Positions 11,172 to 20,560 of a DNA stretch of 45,684 bases are shown here, in pieces. Both the position numbers and the translations under genes were made by a program. How positions within the stretch are numbered: position 1 is the first letter of the stretch; each line of letters begins with the position of its first letter. The notes beneath the pieces are model-generated. The model did no database searches, was not told where the DNA came from, and worked only from the letters and a program-made list of their open reading frames with translations. Origin of the DNA: Nemertoderma westbladi (Eukaryota; Xenacoelomorpha; Nemertodermatida; Nemertodermatidae); contig JAUCBJ010007990.1 of NCBI GenBank assembly GCA_032718475.1, positions 1-45,684 of the forward strand, written 5' to 3'.

Positions 11172-12293
11172 ATGGATGACACCATCCGTGGGGATTCTGG
11201 CAATACGGAACCGGCAATCAACGATACCCAAGACGGGCGCAGTCGAGCATCCTCCCCCACTGGTAGCGCTAAAACCACGGCGAGTTCGGCGGCACGACTT
11301 GCCAAACATGGAGCTCGGATGATCGGCTTCCGAGTTCAAGCCGAATGGGAACGGATCCATAAGGAACAGTTGAGGGCAATAAAGGAACGAGGATGGATAC
11401 ATCAGGAACAGGAACGTAAACTGGAAGAATTGAGGATCTCCGAGGAACGTAAACTGGAAGAATTGAGGATCTCCGATGAACGCGGGCTGGAAAAACTGAT
11501 ACGAGAGGCTGCTGAGGTGGAATTCGAAGCGCGACTCTGGGAGGAAGAAGCTAAGGAGGACTGCGAGGAAGGACTCTCGGGCAGGCTTCGGGAGTTCGAC
11601 GGTGAGTTGGATCCAGGAACTGAGGATGCCAGACCGTGTCACGGTGGCGCGGTCAGGGGTGAAGGGACGGACGGACCTGAACCATTCGGGTTCACCGTCT
11701 CGCCTCAGGGAAACACGGAATGGTACGGAACAGATAACTCGGGTGTCACACAGGTACAGGCGGTCATGGGGTCGGAGAGTGTACCGGTACGTACACAACG
11801 CGGCCCCCAGCCAATGGCTTCATCCTCCCCAAGGCCGGAACCGAAATCGGAGGAAGAAGGACGCGAGATTCAGGGCGCGGCACAACGTCAGGGTGGCGTT
11901 GTCGCAACCCCGGTCGTAATGGACTATGGTCGGGGTGCGGTGCAATGTCAGGGTGGCATTGCACAAGTCCCGGTCGTAACGGGCCATGGCTGGGATGCGG
12001 CACGGCGCCACGGTGGTGTTGTGGAAATCCCGGCTGTGTCGGACGACAACAACCTTCGGGCGGATAGGAAACCCTTGGGTTTATTCGGGAACTCTCGGAC
12101 TGTGACAGAGGTTAAGCCGAGGGATGTGGGGGCCGCCTACAACCTTCCGCCTATAAAACCTTCGGCTCGATCAATGGACGACGGGGCACCAGAGGATTAC
12201 GGGCGACTAGACGCCCATGCACAACCCTTTATCCCCAGGGATCGGACTCCCCATTCTTCCGCGGATCCCTTGGTAGGGTCGTTCGATTCGTGA
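11172..12293 (+). CDS. BEL/Pao element ORF1: N-terminal Gag region (373 aa)
   Basis: Starts at the first ATG after the 5' LTR and ends at TGA. Residues about 70-125 are a charged coiled coil with an 11-residue repeat (ERKLEELRISE and variants, three copies, a 33-bp DNA repeat). Residues about 235-295 carry three ~20-residue repeats (pattern GGVVATPVV, GGIAQVPVV, GGVVEIPAV). No catalytic motif. It precedes the DUF1759-containing segment in the same frame, with a single TGA and six sense codons before the next ATG. It may be an N-terminal Gag extension cut off by a nonsense change, or a separate ORF. Confidence 0.7.
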   Translation: MDDTIRGDSGNTEPAINDTQDGRSRASSPTGSAKTTASSAARLAKHGARMIGFRVQAEWERIHKEQLRAIKERGWIHQEQERKLEELRISEERKLEELRISDERGLEKLIREAAEVEFEARLWEEEAKEDCEEGLSGRLREFDGELDPGTEDARPCHGGAVRGEGTDGPEPFGFTVSPQGNTEWYGTDNSGVTQVQAVMGSESVPVRTQRGPQPMASSSPRPEPKSEEEGREIQGAAQRQGGVVATPVVMDYGRGAVQCQGGIAQVPVVTGHGWDAARRHGGVVEIPAVSDDNNLRADRKPLGLFGNSRTVTEVKPRDVGAAYNLPPIKPSARSMDDGAPEDYGRLDAHAQPFIPRDRTPHSSADPLVGSFDS

Positions 12294-12314
12294 ATTGACG
12301 AACTCATCCCCGGA

Positions 12315-13463
12315 ATGGAAACTGTAGTTCGGGGTGGCGAAGGAGCACAGAGTCTGGAGGTGGCGCTAATGCGACTCGGGGACGAACGGGGCGCCCTGGA
12401 GGTGCGGCTGCTGCGGTTCGACGGGAACCCGATTCAGTGGCCGCAGTTCATCGAGCGGTTTTACGAGCTCGTACACCGTCGTGTACATTATACGGATGCT
12501 CGTCGCCTCGCGCTGCTTCAAGGGCAACTCGACGGGATGGCCAAGGATACCGTTGCAGGGTACGGTTGCAGCGGTGGAGCTTACGCCCAGGTGCTCCAGA
12601 CTCTTAAATGGCAGTTCGCGCACCCGTCACTCGTCTCCCGGGTCTTTATAAACTCTATCGCGGAGGGGAAACAGATCCCCGCGCGGGACAAGGTGGCATT
12701 GAGACAGTTCCATACGAATATAACTCTGTGTATTTATACACTACGGGCCATGGGTAATCTAGCGGACATATACTCTGTGGAAACGCTGCGGCGGGTCTAT
12801 ATGCGGCTGCCCGATCACCTGCAATGGAAGTGGCAGCAGCATTGCGTAAATATCAGAGAGGGTTCCGGTCGCGGAACACCGGAAGACCCATCGCTGATAC
12901 ACCTGGAGACATGGTTGGGTCGCTGTGTGCGAGCGCTGTTCGAGCCAACCACGACAGACTTAAGCGAGTTTACCAACTACAGCTCCGGGATCGGGAAGCC
13001 ACAGTTTGTAAAGCCGAGAGAAGAAACCTTGGCTAAATGCGCGGTAGCGCTTGTCTCTGGGGACGTGAGGAAGGGGACGAGATCGGAGAACCTGAACTCG
13101 GTTAGCCATTCGGTATCCTGCCGCTCTATGGACTGTTGCGTCCTCTGTCAGGGGGATCACACAACGAGAAACTGTGAGAACTTTAAGGGTGTAACGACGA
13201 AGCAACAAATGGATAAAGTCCACGTACTCGAACTCTGTTTTAAGTGTTTGGAAGCGGGCCATCGGGGCGGCGATTGCCCGAAGCCGGTACCGTGCGACGC
13301 AGGGGGTTGCGAACGGCGGCATCATCCCCTCTTACACATGGCCTTCAACGAACTAAACTCGAGGATCGGCGGTGGGACAATGGGAATCGGGAAAGAGAGA
13401 TCCAGTTACTCGGCGGCTACGGCGGATTGCGACGTGGTATCGGACGACCACGCGACGGGGTAG
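12315..13463 (+). CDS. BEL/Pao Gag with DUF1759 and CCHC zinc knuckles (382 aa)
   Basis: The N-terminal part has the DUF1759 signature (LLRFDGNPIQWPQFIERFYE). Near the C-terminus are two zinc knuckles: CVLCQGDHTTRNC (C-X2-C-X3-H-X4-C) and CFKCLEAGHRGGDC (C-X2-C-X4-H-X4-C), then CERRHHPLLH, typical of the BEL Gag-to-protease linker. Role in the family: capsid assembly and RNA packaging in cytoplasmic particles. It ends in TAG at 13461, after which the same frame stays open into the protease, so the stop sits at a gag-pol boundary. Confidence 0.88.
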   Translation: METVVRGGEGAQSLEVALMRLGDERGALEVRLLRFDGNPIQWPQFIERFYELVHRRVHYTDARRLALLQGQLDGMAKDTVAGYGCSGGAYAQVLQTLKWQFAHPSLVSRVFINSIAEGKQIPARDKVALRQFHTNITLCIYTLRAMGNLADIYSVETLRRVYMRLPDHLQWKWQQHCVNIREGSGRGTPEDPSLIHLETWLGRCVRALFEPTTTDLSEFTNYSSGIGKPQFVKPREETLAKCAVALVSGDVRKGTRSENLNSVSHSVSCRSMDCCVLCQGDHTTRNCENFKGVTTKQQMDKVHVLELCFKCLEAGHRGGDCPKPVPCDAGGCERRHHPLLHMAFNELNSRIGGGTMGIGKERSSYSAATADCDVVSDDHATG

Positions 13464-14396
13464 GAGGAGGACGGCGGCGTTCTCCTCCCTATTGTACCGT
13501 GCCGGCTTTATGGGAAAGGAGGGACGATGGTAGAGGGCGTCGTCATGCTGGATCCGTGTAGCGAACTGACTTTGATTGTCGACGAGGTCGCGAATAAACT
13601 CAGGTTGGGGGGTGAACGGCGCACATTAACGATAGGGAATGTCGAACGGGATGGGCCGCAACGGGAGGCGCGGAAGGTGGCTTTCGGTATTGGGCCGCGG
13701 GATGGGAGCCACAAGGCTGTGGAAGTGGGCGAGGCGTGGACTATCTCCGTTATAAATGTACCGAGGCGCCATATGTCATGCGATAACCTCACAACATCGT
13801 ATCCTCATCTCGTCGGTATACCAATACCGACAGATGTGGATTACTCGCGGGTTATAGCACTCATTGGCGCCAACGTACCTGAGATAGTCTGCCCCTTAGA
13901 GGTAAAACGGGGGGACCCGGGGCAGCCTTATGCACTACGGACTCTGTGCGGCTGGACGGTATGGGGGCCGGTGGGCGCTGGTAGAGGGTCGAGGGTTACA
14001 CGGAAACATTGCGGGGTGACGGGGAAGGCGGGCGATGGGGAATTGGATAAACAGCTTGAGGAGTTTTGGACCACGGAGGGCTTTGGGACGAAGTTTAATG
14101 AGGATCGGCCGACTTCGCACGAGGACCATACGGCGATGAAAATGATGGAAGCCTCCAAGAAAAGGTTACCTAGCGGTCGCTTTATGGTCGGGATGCCGTG
14201 GAAGGAATCGAGACTGAAACTCACAGACAATCGAGCCACAGCGCGTTCGCAACTCTTGTCGTTGGAAAGGAAATTCTCTAAAAACTCTCTGTTCGAAAAA
14301 CTCTATCGGGAAATGTTGGGCTCGTATATTACGGACGGATATGCGCGCCGCACCACGAAGGAACGCTGCCAACCACCACCGGGGGGTAGCGCTTAA
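13464..14396 (+). CDS. BEL/Pao protease (DUF1758-like) and start of RT, frame interrupted
   Basis: Open in the frame of gag directly after the TAG; first ATG at 13527. It begins LLPIVPCRLYGKGG, then VMLDPCSELTLI at residues 6-17 counted from that ATG. The family motif is D-S/T-G, so the catalytic loop here reads D-P-C and the protease is probably inactive. The segment continues through the linker (LRTLCGWTVWGPVG) into the RT N-terminus, GRFMVGMPWK and YITDGYAR. It ends at TAA 14396, where coding shifts to the next frame after a deletion. Confidence 0.8.
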   Translation, partial: EEDGGVLLPIVPCRLYGKGGTMVEGVVMLDPCSELTLIVDEVANKLRLGGERRTLTIGNVERDGPQREARKVAFGIGPRDGSHKAVEVGEAWTISVINVPRRHMSCDNLTTSYPHLVGIPIPTDVDYSRVIALIGANVPEIVCPLEVKRGDPGQPYALRTLCGWTVWGPVGAGRGSRVTRKHCGVTGKAGDGELDKQLEEFWTTEGFGTKFNEDRPTSHEDHTAMKMMEASKKRLPSGRFMVGMPWKESRLKLTDNRATARSQLLSLERKFSKNSLFEKLYREMLGSYITDGYARRTTKERCQPPPGGSA

Positions 14397-16257
14397 CGAT
14401 AAGCTTTACTCGGGACCGGACTTGTTAAACACCTTGGCGGGAGTTCTCATGCGATTCCGGCAAAACAAAATCGCATTCGCCGCCGATATTAAAGCGATGT
14501 ACCACCAAATTCGTGTACCGGAACGGGATCAACGCTCACTGCGGTTTCTCTGGCGCCATAGCGTTACCGAACCGATACTCACTTATCAGATGACGGTTCA
14601 GGTATTCGGCGTTATCTGCTCCCAGGCGTGCGCGTGTTACGCGTTGAGGTCTGCCGTCCTGGATGACCCGTGCCCCCCAGACATACGGCGCGCTGTCCTG
14701 GAATCCTTTTATTCGGACGACCTATTGGGATCGACAGCCGAGACCGCACAGGCCATTGCGTTAGTGAGCGGGCTACGGGAACGACTCAAGGATTATGGGA
14801 TGCACCTCGTAAAGTGGGCCAGTAGTTCGCGGGAACTACTCGGGACCGTACCGTCAGAGGAGCGGGCAACGCCAACCATCGACTTGGCCGGGGATGACTT
14901 ACCAACGGATCGAGCGCTTGGGATTAGTTGGGATATGGAAGCGGATGTGATTAGATTCGACTTCGCGGGAGTTAGCGAGGAAGGTTCGAAACGGGAAATT
15001 CTGTCCACAATAAGTTCTATTTTCGATCCACTAGGATTCCTCGTTCCCGTAATATTCGTTGCTAAATGTATCATGCAGAAACTCTGGGCGTTAAAGATGG
15101 ATTGGGACAAACCTGTACCGAATGAGGTTCTCGAGATATGGCTGGGATGGAAAGACCATGCGAAAAATCTGTCGGGCCTGCGAATTCCCCGATGGTACGA
15201 AACGGGACTCTCAGGGTTAGCGGTGGGCCGGGAGATCCACGTTTTCTGCGACGCATCCGAAGAAGGCTTCGCGTGTGTGGCGTATGTTCGTTCGGAACTC
15301 AGCGACAAGTCGGCGCGATGCTCCTTCATTGCGGGGAAGAGCAGGTTGGCGCCAATGAAACGACTGTCCATACCTCGACTGGAACTCCAGGCGGCGGTGC
15401 TGGGGATCCGCTTAGCTGAGACTTTAAGGGGAGAGCTAAGGATGGTAATTTCCCGAACTGTCTATTGGTCTGATTCCACAACGGTGCTGCGGTGGATAGG
15501 AAATCCTTCTAGGCGTTTCCACACCTTCGTCGGGAATCGGGTTGCCAAAATCATGGATTCGTCGGAACGAACGGATTGGCAGCATGTACCGGGGGATCTT
15601 AATCCGGCGGATGACGGGACAAGGGGACTCGCAGCTGCGGAGCTAGTTGAGTCGAGCCGATGGTTCCAAGGACCGCCATTCTTACGAACCGAACCACGGA
15701 ATTGGCCCGCGTCGCCAATTATTAAGGAGGACGATACAGATCCCGAGATCAAACTTTGTGGGGCCTCGTTTCGCTCGTCCGGTCGGGCGGGGGCGGTTAT
15801 TGACTTACGGCGGTATTCTCGCTATCGCCAGGCGCTGAGGAGGGTTGCGTGGGTGATGCGGTTCATCCACAACATCAAACAGGAGGACCGATCGACTCGA
15901 CATTCCGGACCCCTCTCAGTCGACGAACTAGAGGACGCGAAGATCGGAATGATAAAGGGTGATCAATCCGAATTATTCGCAGAAGAGGTTGAGCGAATCC
16001 ACGCGGGGAAGGAGATTCATCGAAACAGTCCCCTAAGTAAACTCCAACCGTGGTTATCGGGGAACGGGCTTCTGCGAGTCGGAGGTCGATTACATAACGC
16101 GGATATAAGCAAGGAAGCGAAACACCCAGTCGTCCTTGCGCACGGCAGTCCTTTGGCGAGACTGTTGATCTGGGAGGCGCACGAACGGTTGGGACATAGC
16201 GGGGTCGAGGCGGTGCTGGCGGAAATACGCGAAGCCTACTGGATAACGCGGGGGTGA
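14341..16257 (+). CDS. BEL/Pao reverse transcriptase, RNase H and integrase N-terminus (638 aa)
   Basis: Overlaps the previous frame by 56 bp; true homology starts near RGVALNDKL (residue 14). RT palm motifs: FAADIKAMYHQI with Asp49 and FYSDDLLGS with Asp126-Asp127. RNase H begins near residue 300 (VFCDASEEGFACVAYV) and includes YWSDSTTVLRWI. The C-terminal ~100 residues are the integrase zinc-binding region (GGRLHNADI, HERLGHSGVE). About 30-40 residues normally found between GYA and the LND motif are missing, which includes part of the RT fingers. It stops at TGA 16255, inside the integrase zinc domain, while the same frame remains open after it. Confidence 0.9.
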   Translation: MRAAPRRNAANHHRGVALNDKLYSGPDLLNTLAGVLMRFRQNKIAFAADIKAMYHQIRVPERDQRSLRFLWRHSVTEPILTYQMTVQVFGVICSQACACYALRSAVLDDPCPPDIRRAVLESFYSDDLLGSTAETAQAIALVSGLRERLKDYGMHLVKWASSSRELLGTVPSEERATPTIDLAGDDLPTDRALGISWDMEADVIRFDFAGVSEEGSKREILSTISSIFDPLGFLVPVIFVAKCIMQKLWALKMDWDKPVPNEVLEIWLGWKDHAKNLSGLRIPRWYETGLSGLAVGREIHVFCDASEEGFACVAYVRSELSDKSARCSFIAGKSRLAPMKRLSIPRLELQAAVLGIRLAETLRGELRMVISRTVYWSDSTTVLRWIGNPSRRFHTFVGNRVAKIMDSSERTDWQHVPGDLNPADDGTRGLAAAELVESSRWFQGPPFLRTEPRNWPASPIIKEDDTDPEIKLCGASFRSSGRAGAVIDLRRYSRYRQALRRVAWVMRFIHNIKQEDRSTRHSGPLSVDELEDAKIGMIKGDQSELFAEEVERIHAGKEIHRNSPLSKLQPWLSGNGLLRVGGRLHNADISKEAKHPVVLAHGSPLARLLIWEAHERLGHSGVEAVLAEIREAYWITRG

Positions 16258-16275
16258 GCCACGATAAAGGGAGTC

Positions 16276-17337
16276 TTGCGTGGTTGTTATCCATGCCGAT
16301 GTCGGCTGTTACGTCAGCCGGCGACCCCTTTAATGGCCCCACTGCCTAAGGAGAGGGTCGACTCGAACGCACCTGCTTTCTATTATACGGCGGTCGACTA
16401 CTTCGGACCGATCGATGTCACCCAGGGCCGGTCGACTGTGAAGCGCTACGGGGCGCTGTTCACGTGTCTCGTCACCCGAGCGGTCCATCTCGAGGTAGCT
16501 TTCGGCCTTACGACGGATACATTCCTCATGGCGCTACACCGATTCATGGCGAGACGTGGGAAACCCGGGGTTATATATTCTGACAACGGTACAAACTTTC
16601 AAGGGGCGGATAACGAACTAAAGCGATGCATACGGGAAATGGAGGAGGGTGAGGAAGGACTGGCCGCGAGAATGGTAGAGTATGAGGTTAAGTGGAAATT
16701 CATCGGGCCGTTGAGTCCTCATTTCGGCGGGGTGTGGGAGAGGCTCGTTCGTTCGGTAAAGGATATCATGGTGACGGTCCTAGGATCTCAGCGGATACAT
16801 GATGACACGTTGGCCACCGTATTCGCTGAAATAGAGGCGATATTAAATAATCGCCCTCTCACCCCTGCGAGCGATAGCGTTGACGACTGTACGGCGTTGA
16901 CCCCGGCGCACTTTCTGATGGGGCGACGGTACACCCAGAAGTGTCCCGGCGTGTTCACGCACTCGGATACAATAGGCAGGGTCAGGTGGCGGCAGGCCCA
17001 AGCGTTAGCGGAGACGTTTAAAAGGCGATGGGTTAAAGAATATCTCCCGACGCTCACCGTGCGGAATAAGTGGAACTGTGATACCCCTAACCTCAGCAAC
17101 GGGGATTTGGTAGTAGTCCTCTCCGCAGGGAAGCTAAAGGATACTTATGAACTGGGGCGGATCGTAGAGACACATCCTAGCGCAGACGGGCGAGTAAGGA
17201 CGGTAACTGTACGCACCCCGAGTGGCATATATAAGTGGCCGGTCGCCATAATCGCTTTACTGGAAGCGTGCGCAGTTTGGGAACCGAACAATTGTCCAAC
17301 CGAACAGACTGTTAAGACGAACGGCCGCCCAAAGTAG
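16276..17337 (+). CDS. BEL/Pao integrase catalytic core and C-terminal domain (353 aa)
   Basis: Same frame as the RT segment, separated by one TGA; the first ATG is probably not a natural start. The second half of the HHCC zinc site is CYPC. The DDE triad is visible: Asp41 (VDYFGPI), Asp103 (YSDNGTNF) and Glu155 (HFGGVWERLV). The C-terminus has the DUF5641-type pattern (LVVVLSAGKLKDTYELGRI, then SGIYKWPV). Family role: inserting the cDNA. The ORF runs 28 bp into the 3' LTR before stopping. Confidence 0.92.
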   Translation: MRGCYPCRCRLLRQPATPLMAPLPKERVDSNAPAFYYTAVDYFGPIDVTQGRSTVKRYGALFTCLVTRAVHLEVAFGLTTDTFLMALHRFMARRGKPGVIYSDNGTNFQGADNELKRCIREMEEGEEGLAARMVEYEVKWKFIGPLSPHFGGVWERLVRSVKDIMVTVLGSQRIHDDTLATVFAEIEAILNNRPLTPASDSVDDCTALTPAHFLMGRRYTQKCPGVFTHSDTIGRVRWRQAQALAETFKRRWVKEYLPTLTVRNKWNCDTPNLSNGDLVVVLSAGKLKDTYELGRIVETHPSADGRVRTVTVRTPSGIYKWPVAIIALLEACAVWEPNNCPTEQTVKTNGRPK

Positions 17338-18317
17338 ACTCCACGGGGAAATTAGTTTTTTAGCCTGATGTTTATACTATTTATTTAATGCGTGATTTGC
17401 TTTGTGTCCTATCTGTTTGGTGTACTATTTTTAGCTTGCAATTTATCCTATGTAATCTATGCAGTGTATTATTTCGGCATATAATTTATTTATGTCTTTA
17501 ATTATTTATTTAGTGTATTATTTTTCGGCGTACAATCTATAATGTTGATCTATTTGCTGGGTGATTATTTTCGGCTTAGGGCTTGTTCTGTATTGATTTT
17601 GTTGGTGGGCGTACTTGTATATTGGCTGTGGCGACATCTATTTGGTTATGATTTTTATTGGTGGGCCGCGAGTTGATTATTGGGTTTATTTTTAGCTCGG
17701 TTATTATTGGTATGTACCTTTATACCTCGCCTGGGGCGGGCTCGGGTATTGCTTGGGGTGGGCGTACTTAGCTGCTATATTGGATATGTAAACACGATTG
17801 GCTTCTGTAAAGTTGTAGGATAATATGTGGCCATTATTGCTTTTGTAAGTTTTGATTGGAGGATTCCGTTCGGGAGAGGGGGGGGGGGTGTATTCAAGGC
17901 TTGGCTTTGTGACATTATTGCTTTGAATGTTGTAGCTAATAATAGCCTATGTTAGGATGGTTGAAGTTTGTGTTACTCTATTGTTGCAAGGGTCAAACTG
18001 ATTATAGCAAATTAAACTGATTATTATTGAAATTAAATAAAAATTAAACCTCTACACTGAACGTATTTAACTATTTTTCTTTATGTTTTCGTCATGGTGA
18101 AAACGAATCACGGGCTCGCCGATCTCTAGATCTAGGAAGGTAACCACCCGGACAACCCCCCCCCCCCCCCTACCCCTCTCGTATAGGCATACTCTTTAAA
18201 AAAGGGCAAGCACATACCAGGCTACCGCACTCCCCACACACTCCACGAACCTTATAGGGAATCGAAGGCAACCACACGCTGGCCTGGTAGATAGTCTGCA
18301 AACACCCCCTTTTTACA
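17310..18317 (+). repeat. 3' LTR (1008 bp, with internal deletion)
   Basis: Same ends as the 5' LTR. It lacks ~216 bp that hold the TATA-like box of the 5' LTR; the join reads ATTATAGCAAATTAAACTG. Four substitutions against the 5' LTR were seen by eye, plus homopolymer length differences. No polypurine tract is visible in the bases before it, where the integrase frame reads through. Confidence 0.92.
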
Positions 18318-18322
18318 ATTTT
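18318..18322. repeat. Right target-site duplication of BEL/Pao element (ATTTT)
   Basis: Matches 9920-9924. Confidence 0.7.
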
Positions 18323-18338
18323 TTTACAATGTAATTCG

Positions 18339-18766
18339 CGGACACTGTGGGGTGACTACAAAACAAAGACCCAATTATAAAGACCTGCATAATCTTGTTA
18401 CATGTGTAACTTTCGTTAATTGTTTTGAATCCTCCGTCACGCCTCTGTAACTTGCTCCTTTACTAACCTACTCCTTTAAATAGTAATGGTACATAACGCT
18501 CATTGTGACCTGTACAAAACAAAGAGGTAAAGTCGCGTTACGTCCCAAAGAGCGTTAGGTTCCAAAGAGCTTTAGGTCCCATTGCCAGAGAGCGTGTGTT
18601 CACATTGCCATTTAAAGGAGCAGGTTAGTAAAGAAGCAGGTTAAAGAGGCGTGTTGGGGAACCAAAACAATAAACGAAAGTTAACACATGTGTTTTGTAT
18701 TTGTACAGGTCTTTATTATTTGGGTCGTTGGTCTTTGTTTTCTAGTCACCCGACACTGCGGTGTTG
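18339..18766. mobile_element. MITE-like element with ~140-bp terminal inverted repeats
   Basis: The left arm (18339-18480) and right arm (18614-18766) are inverted copies: CTGT/CAGTGT then GGGTGACTA, AAAACAAAGAC, AATAAAGACCTG, ACATGTGT, AACTTTCGTT, ATTGTTTTG, CACGCCTCTTTAAC and CTGCTTCTTTACTAACCTG, with mismatches. No ORF between them. The termini resemble the CAGTG of hAT elements, but no clean 8-bp target duplication was found. Related single arms occur at 25970 and 34624. Confidence 0.75.
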
Positions 18767-19550
18767 CGTGGGGGCCACCAATCCACCCACCCACACTCAA
18801 CTCCCAACTTCCTGGACACTAGGATACTGAGTGAAAGCGTCTGAAACTACTACAGGAACTCCATGACAGACTATGGGCTAGCGACTATAGGGACTGGCGC
18901 CCTTGAATATGTAAACTGTAGTACCTTCTGTACCACCTACCTTAAAGTGACCTGTGGGACCAGCCCATTATTAGTGAGGTCGGCATTTCTCTTTATCCTG
19001 CCGCTCTCTTTGTATTACAATAGCATACAGCTAACCAATGGCAATGGTCTACCCCCAGTGCGGGAAAGACAAGCTAGCTACCATTTAAATGAATAGGGGA
19101 AGGATAATATGGTGTGTTCGTGTTCCCATCCTAATGTCTGTCCTGTCGTCTTGGCTCAGCTAAGCTTAAACAGAGCCACAGCCTACAATAGAGCTTTACC
19201 TAGATACACTTCCAGTTAGCCAAGCAGTAGTGGCGGGTTAGCTCCAAAATGCCAAAAAGGACCAAATGGTTGAGTTACACGAGTTACACGTTCGTGGGGC
19301 CTTCGCGCAGCACGAGGCCCAGTTATGAGATACAAATTAAAATTGTGCGACTGTATCACAAAATCAGGTTATGAGAGATTAACCCACACCACCAATTAAT
19401 CAAAGAAATGGGGACAGTACGTGTTCACCCCTTTTAATCTGCACCCCCCCCCCCCCCCCCATCCCCCCAATACATAACCGCGACATCTACCACCCACGGA
19501 AGGGTAGCACGAACTTATTTCCAAACGCACGTTCAATATGCAAAGCCAGG
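18767..19550. other. Interval without recognised gene; poly-C tract
   Basis: No convincing ORF. A pure run of 17 C is at 19444-19460. Confidence 0.5.
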
Positions 19551-19665
19551 TGGTTTATAGGAATATAATCAATGCAGTACCCGTCTTCATTATGAGCCTC
19601 TTTGCGTTCGACCTGTTTTGTATTAAAATATGTTTATTAAACGCAGGCTGACGCTCTTTATAATA

Positions 19666-20016
19666 ATAATACCTATGTAGGGATGCCAGCTTCCAGACTT
19701 TCAATCTTGCAAACCCCGCAGAGGAAGTTTTGGTTTGAGAGATCAAGCCCATCGGCAATTGGTGTTTCAATTTCGGTCCAGGAACTCTGACAATGGGAGC
19801 ATTCAATCTTCAGATCTTAGCTGTGGTCCATTCCCGTGGTTTCGGCTTCCTTTTCTTCGTCCCAATGACAGATTCTTCTGAAGACGTTCGATTCGCTTTC
19901 AGTTTATTGTTGGCGTTTGTGTTTTGAAGTTGTATTCGAGTGGACAGTCGCGCCGGTTTCGAGGTAACCATACCGACCTGTGATAAGCGTTGGTTTTGTT
20001 GAGTGCCGGTATTCAT
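19666..20016 (-). pseudogene. Candidate small gene with C-X2-C pairs, frameshifted
   Basis: From ATG 20016 a 68-aa frame runs to a stop at 19810. It is basic near the end (GTKKRKPKPREWTT). Directly downstream, in a different frame, the minus strand reads ECSHCQSSWTEIETP ... NFLCGVCKIESLE (about 19804-19696), two C-X2-C pairs 24 residues apart as in PHD- or ribbon-type zinc sites. The frame change suggests a decayed gene or a sequence error. A TATA-like run lies at about 20096-20106 in minus orientation. I do not recognise the family. Confidence 0.3.
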
Positions 20017-20039
20017 CTTCTCTCACCTCTTCAATGTCA

Positions 20040-20560
20040 GATGTTGCAAATACTGATAACACGAATAACGGTATATATTTCAATACTTGTCAATAGTAAT
20101 ATATATAATTTAGAAACTATTTTATATCTGTACTGTTGAGCAAACTCTACATAAATTCCAACCTGTGTATCGCCGGTAGTGCTGTTGCTGTGCAAGTGTT
20201 GACGTGCTAGTTGCCACCGGTCACGCGGTCAGCCGGTACCGGTAGTAGGGTGGTACCTACGGTGCGCACTACAACAGCAGTACAGCAATACGGTGTACCG
20301 TGCCAATGACTGAATGATTAGCGGTAACTATCTAAACTATTACCAATTACTGTATTATATTATTATTACCGGTGCCGGTACTGGGCTAATTAGGCCTAAA
20401 CTATAATCACCGCAAGGGTTGGCGGGGCCATGTTTAATTAGATTACATGATATGGCATGTCTGCAGTGTATGGTACCGGCTGACCAGTATTGCAGTATTG
20501 ACTGATTGCAGGATTCTCGATTCAGGGAATGAGTACAGCCTGACAGTACCGGTACACATG
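20040..20560. other. ACCGGT-rich interval
   Basis: Many GGTACCGGT and CCGGTA words in a 500-bp stretch (for example near 20217, 20236, 20371, 20474 and 20547). No gene seen. It could be the promoter region of the minus-strand candidate gene at 20016. Confidence 0.35.

Larger units (their letters stand above)
9925..18317 (+). mobile_element. BEL/Pao LTR retrotransposon, full-length but internally broken
   Basis: Two direct LTRs (TG...CA) bound an internal region with the BEL/Pao order: Gag with DUF1759 and CCHC knuckles, aspartic protease, RT, RNase H, integrase, DUF5641-like tail. The element is GC-richer than its flanks. Flanking ATTTT duplications show an intact insertion. Coding is interrupted by in-frame stops at 12291 (TGA), 13461 (TAG) and 16255 (TGA) and by a deletion with a frame change near 14341-14396. 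I count about four substitutions between aligned LTR parts, so the insertion is recent. It cannot make an intact polyprotein unless stops are bypassed, and the RT gap should be disabling in any case. Confidence 0.93.

Noticed and set aside
11001-12011. Minus-strand ORFs of 265, 79 and 63 aa across the gag region
   Set aside because: Shadows of the plus-strand gag frame in GC-rich DNA; no recognisable domain.
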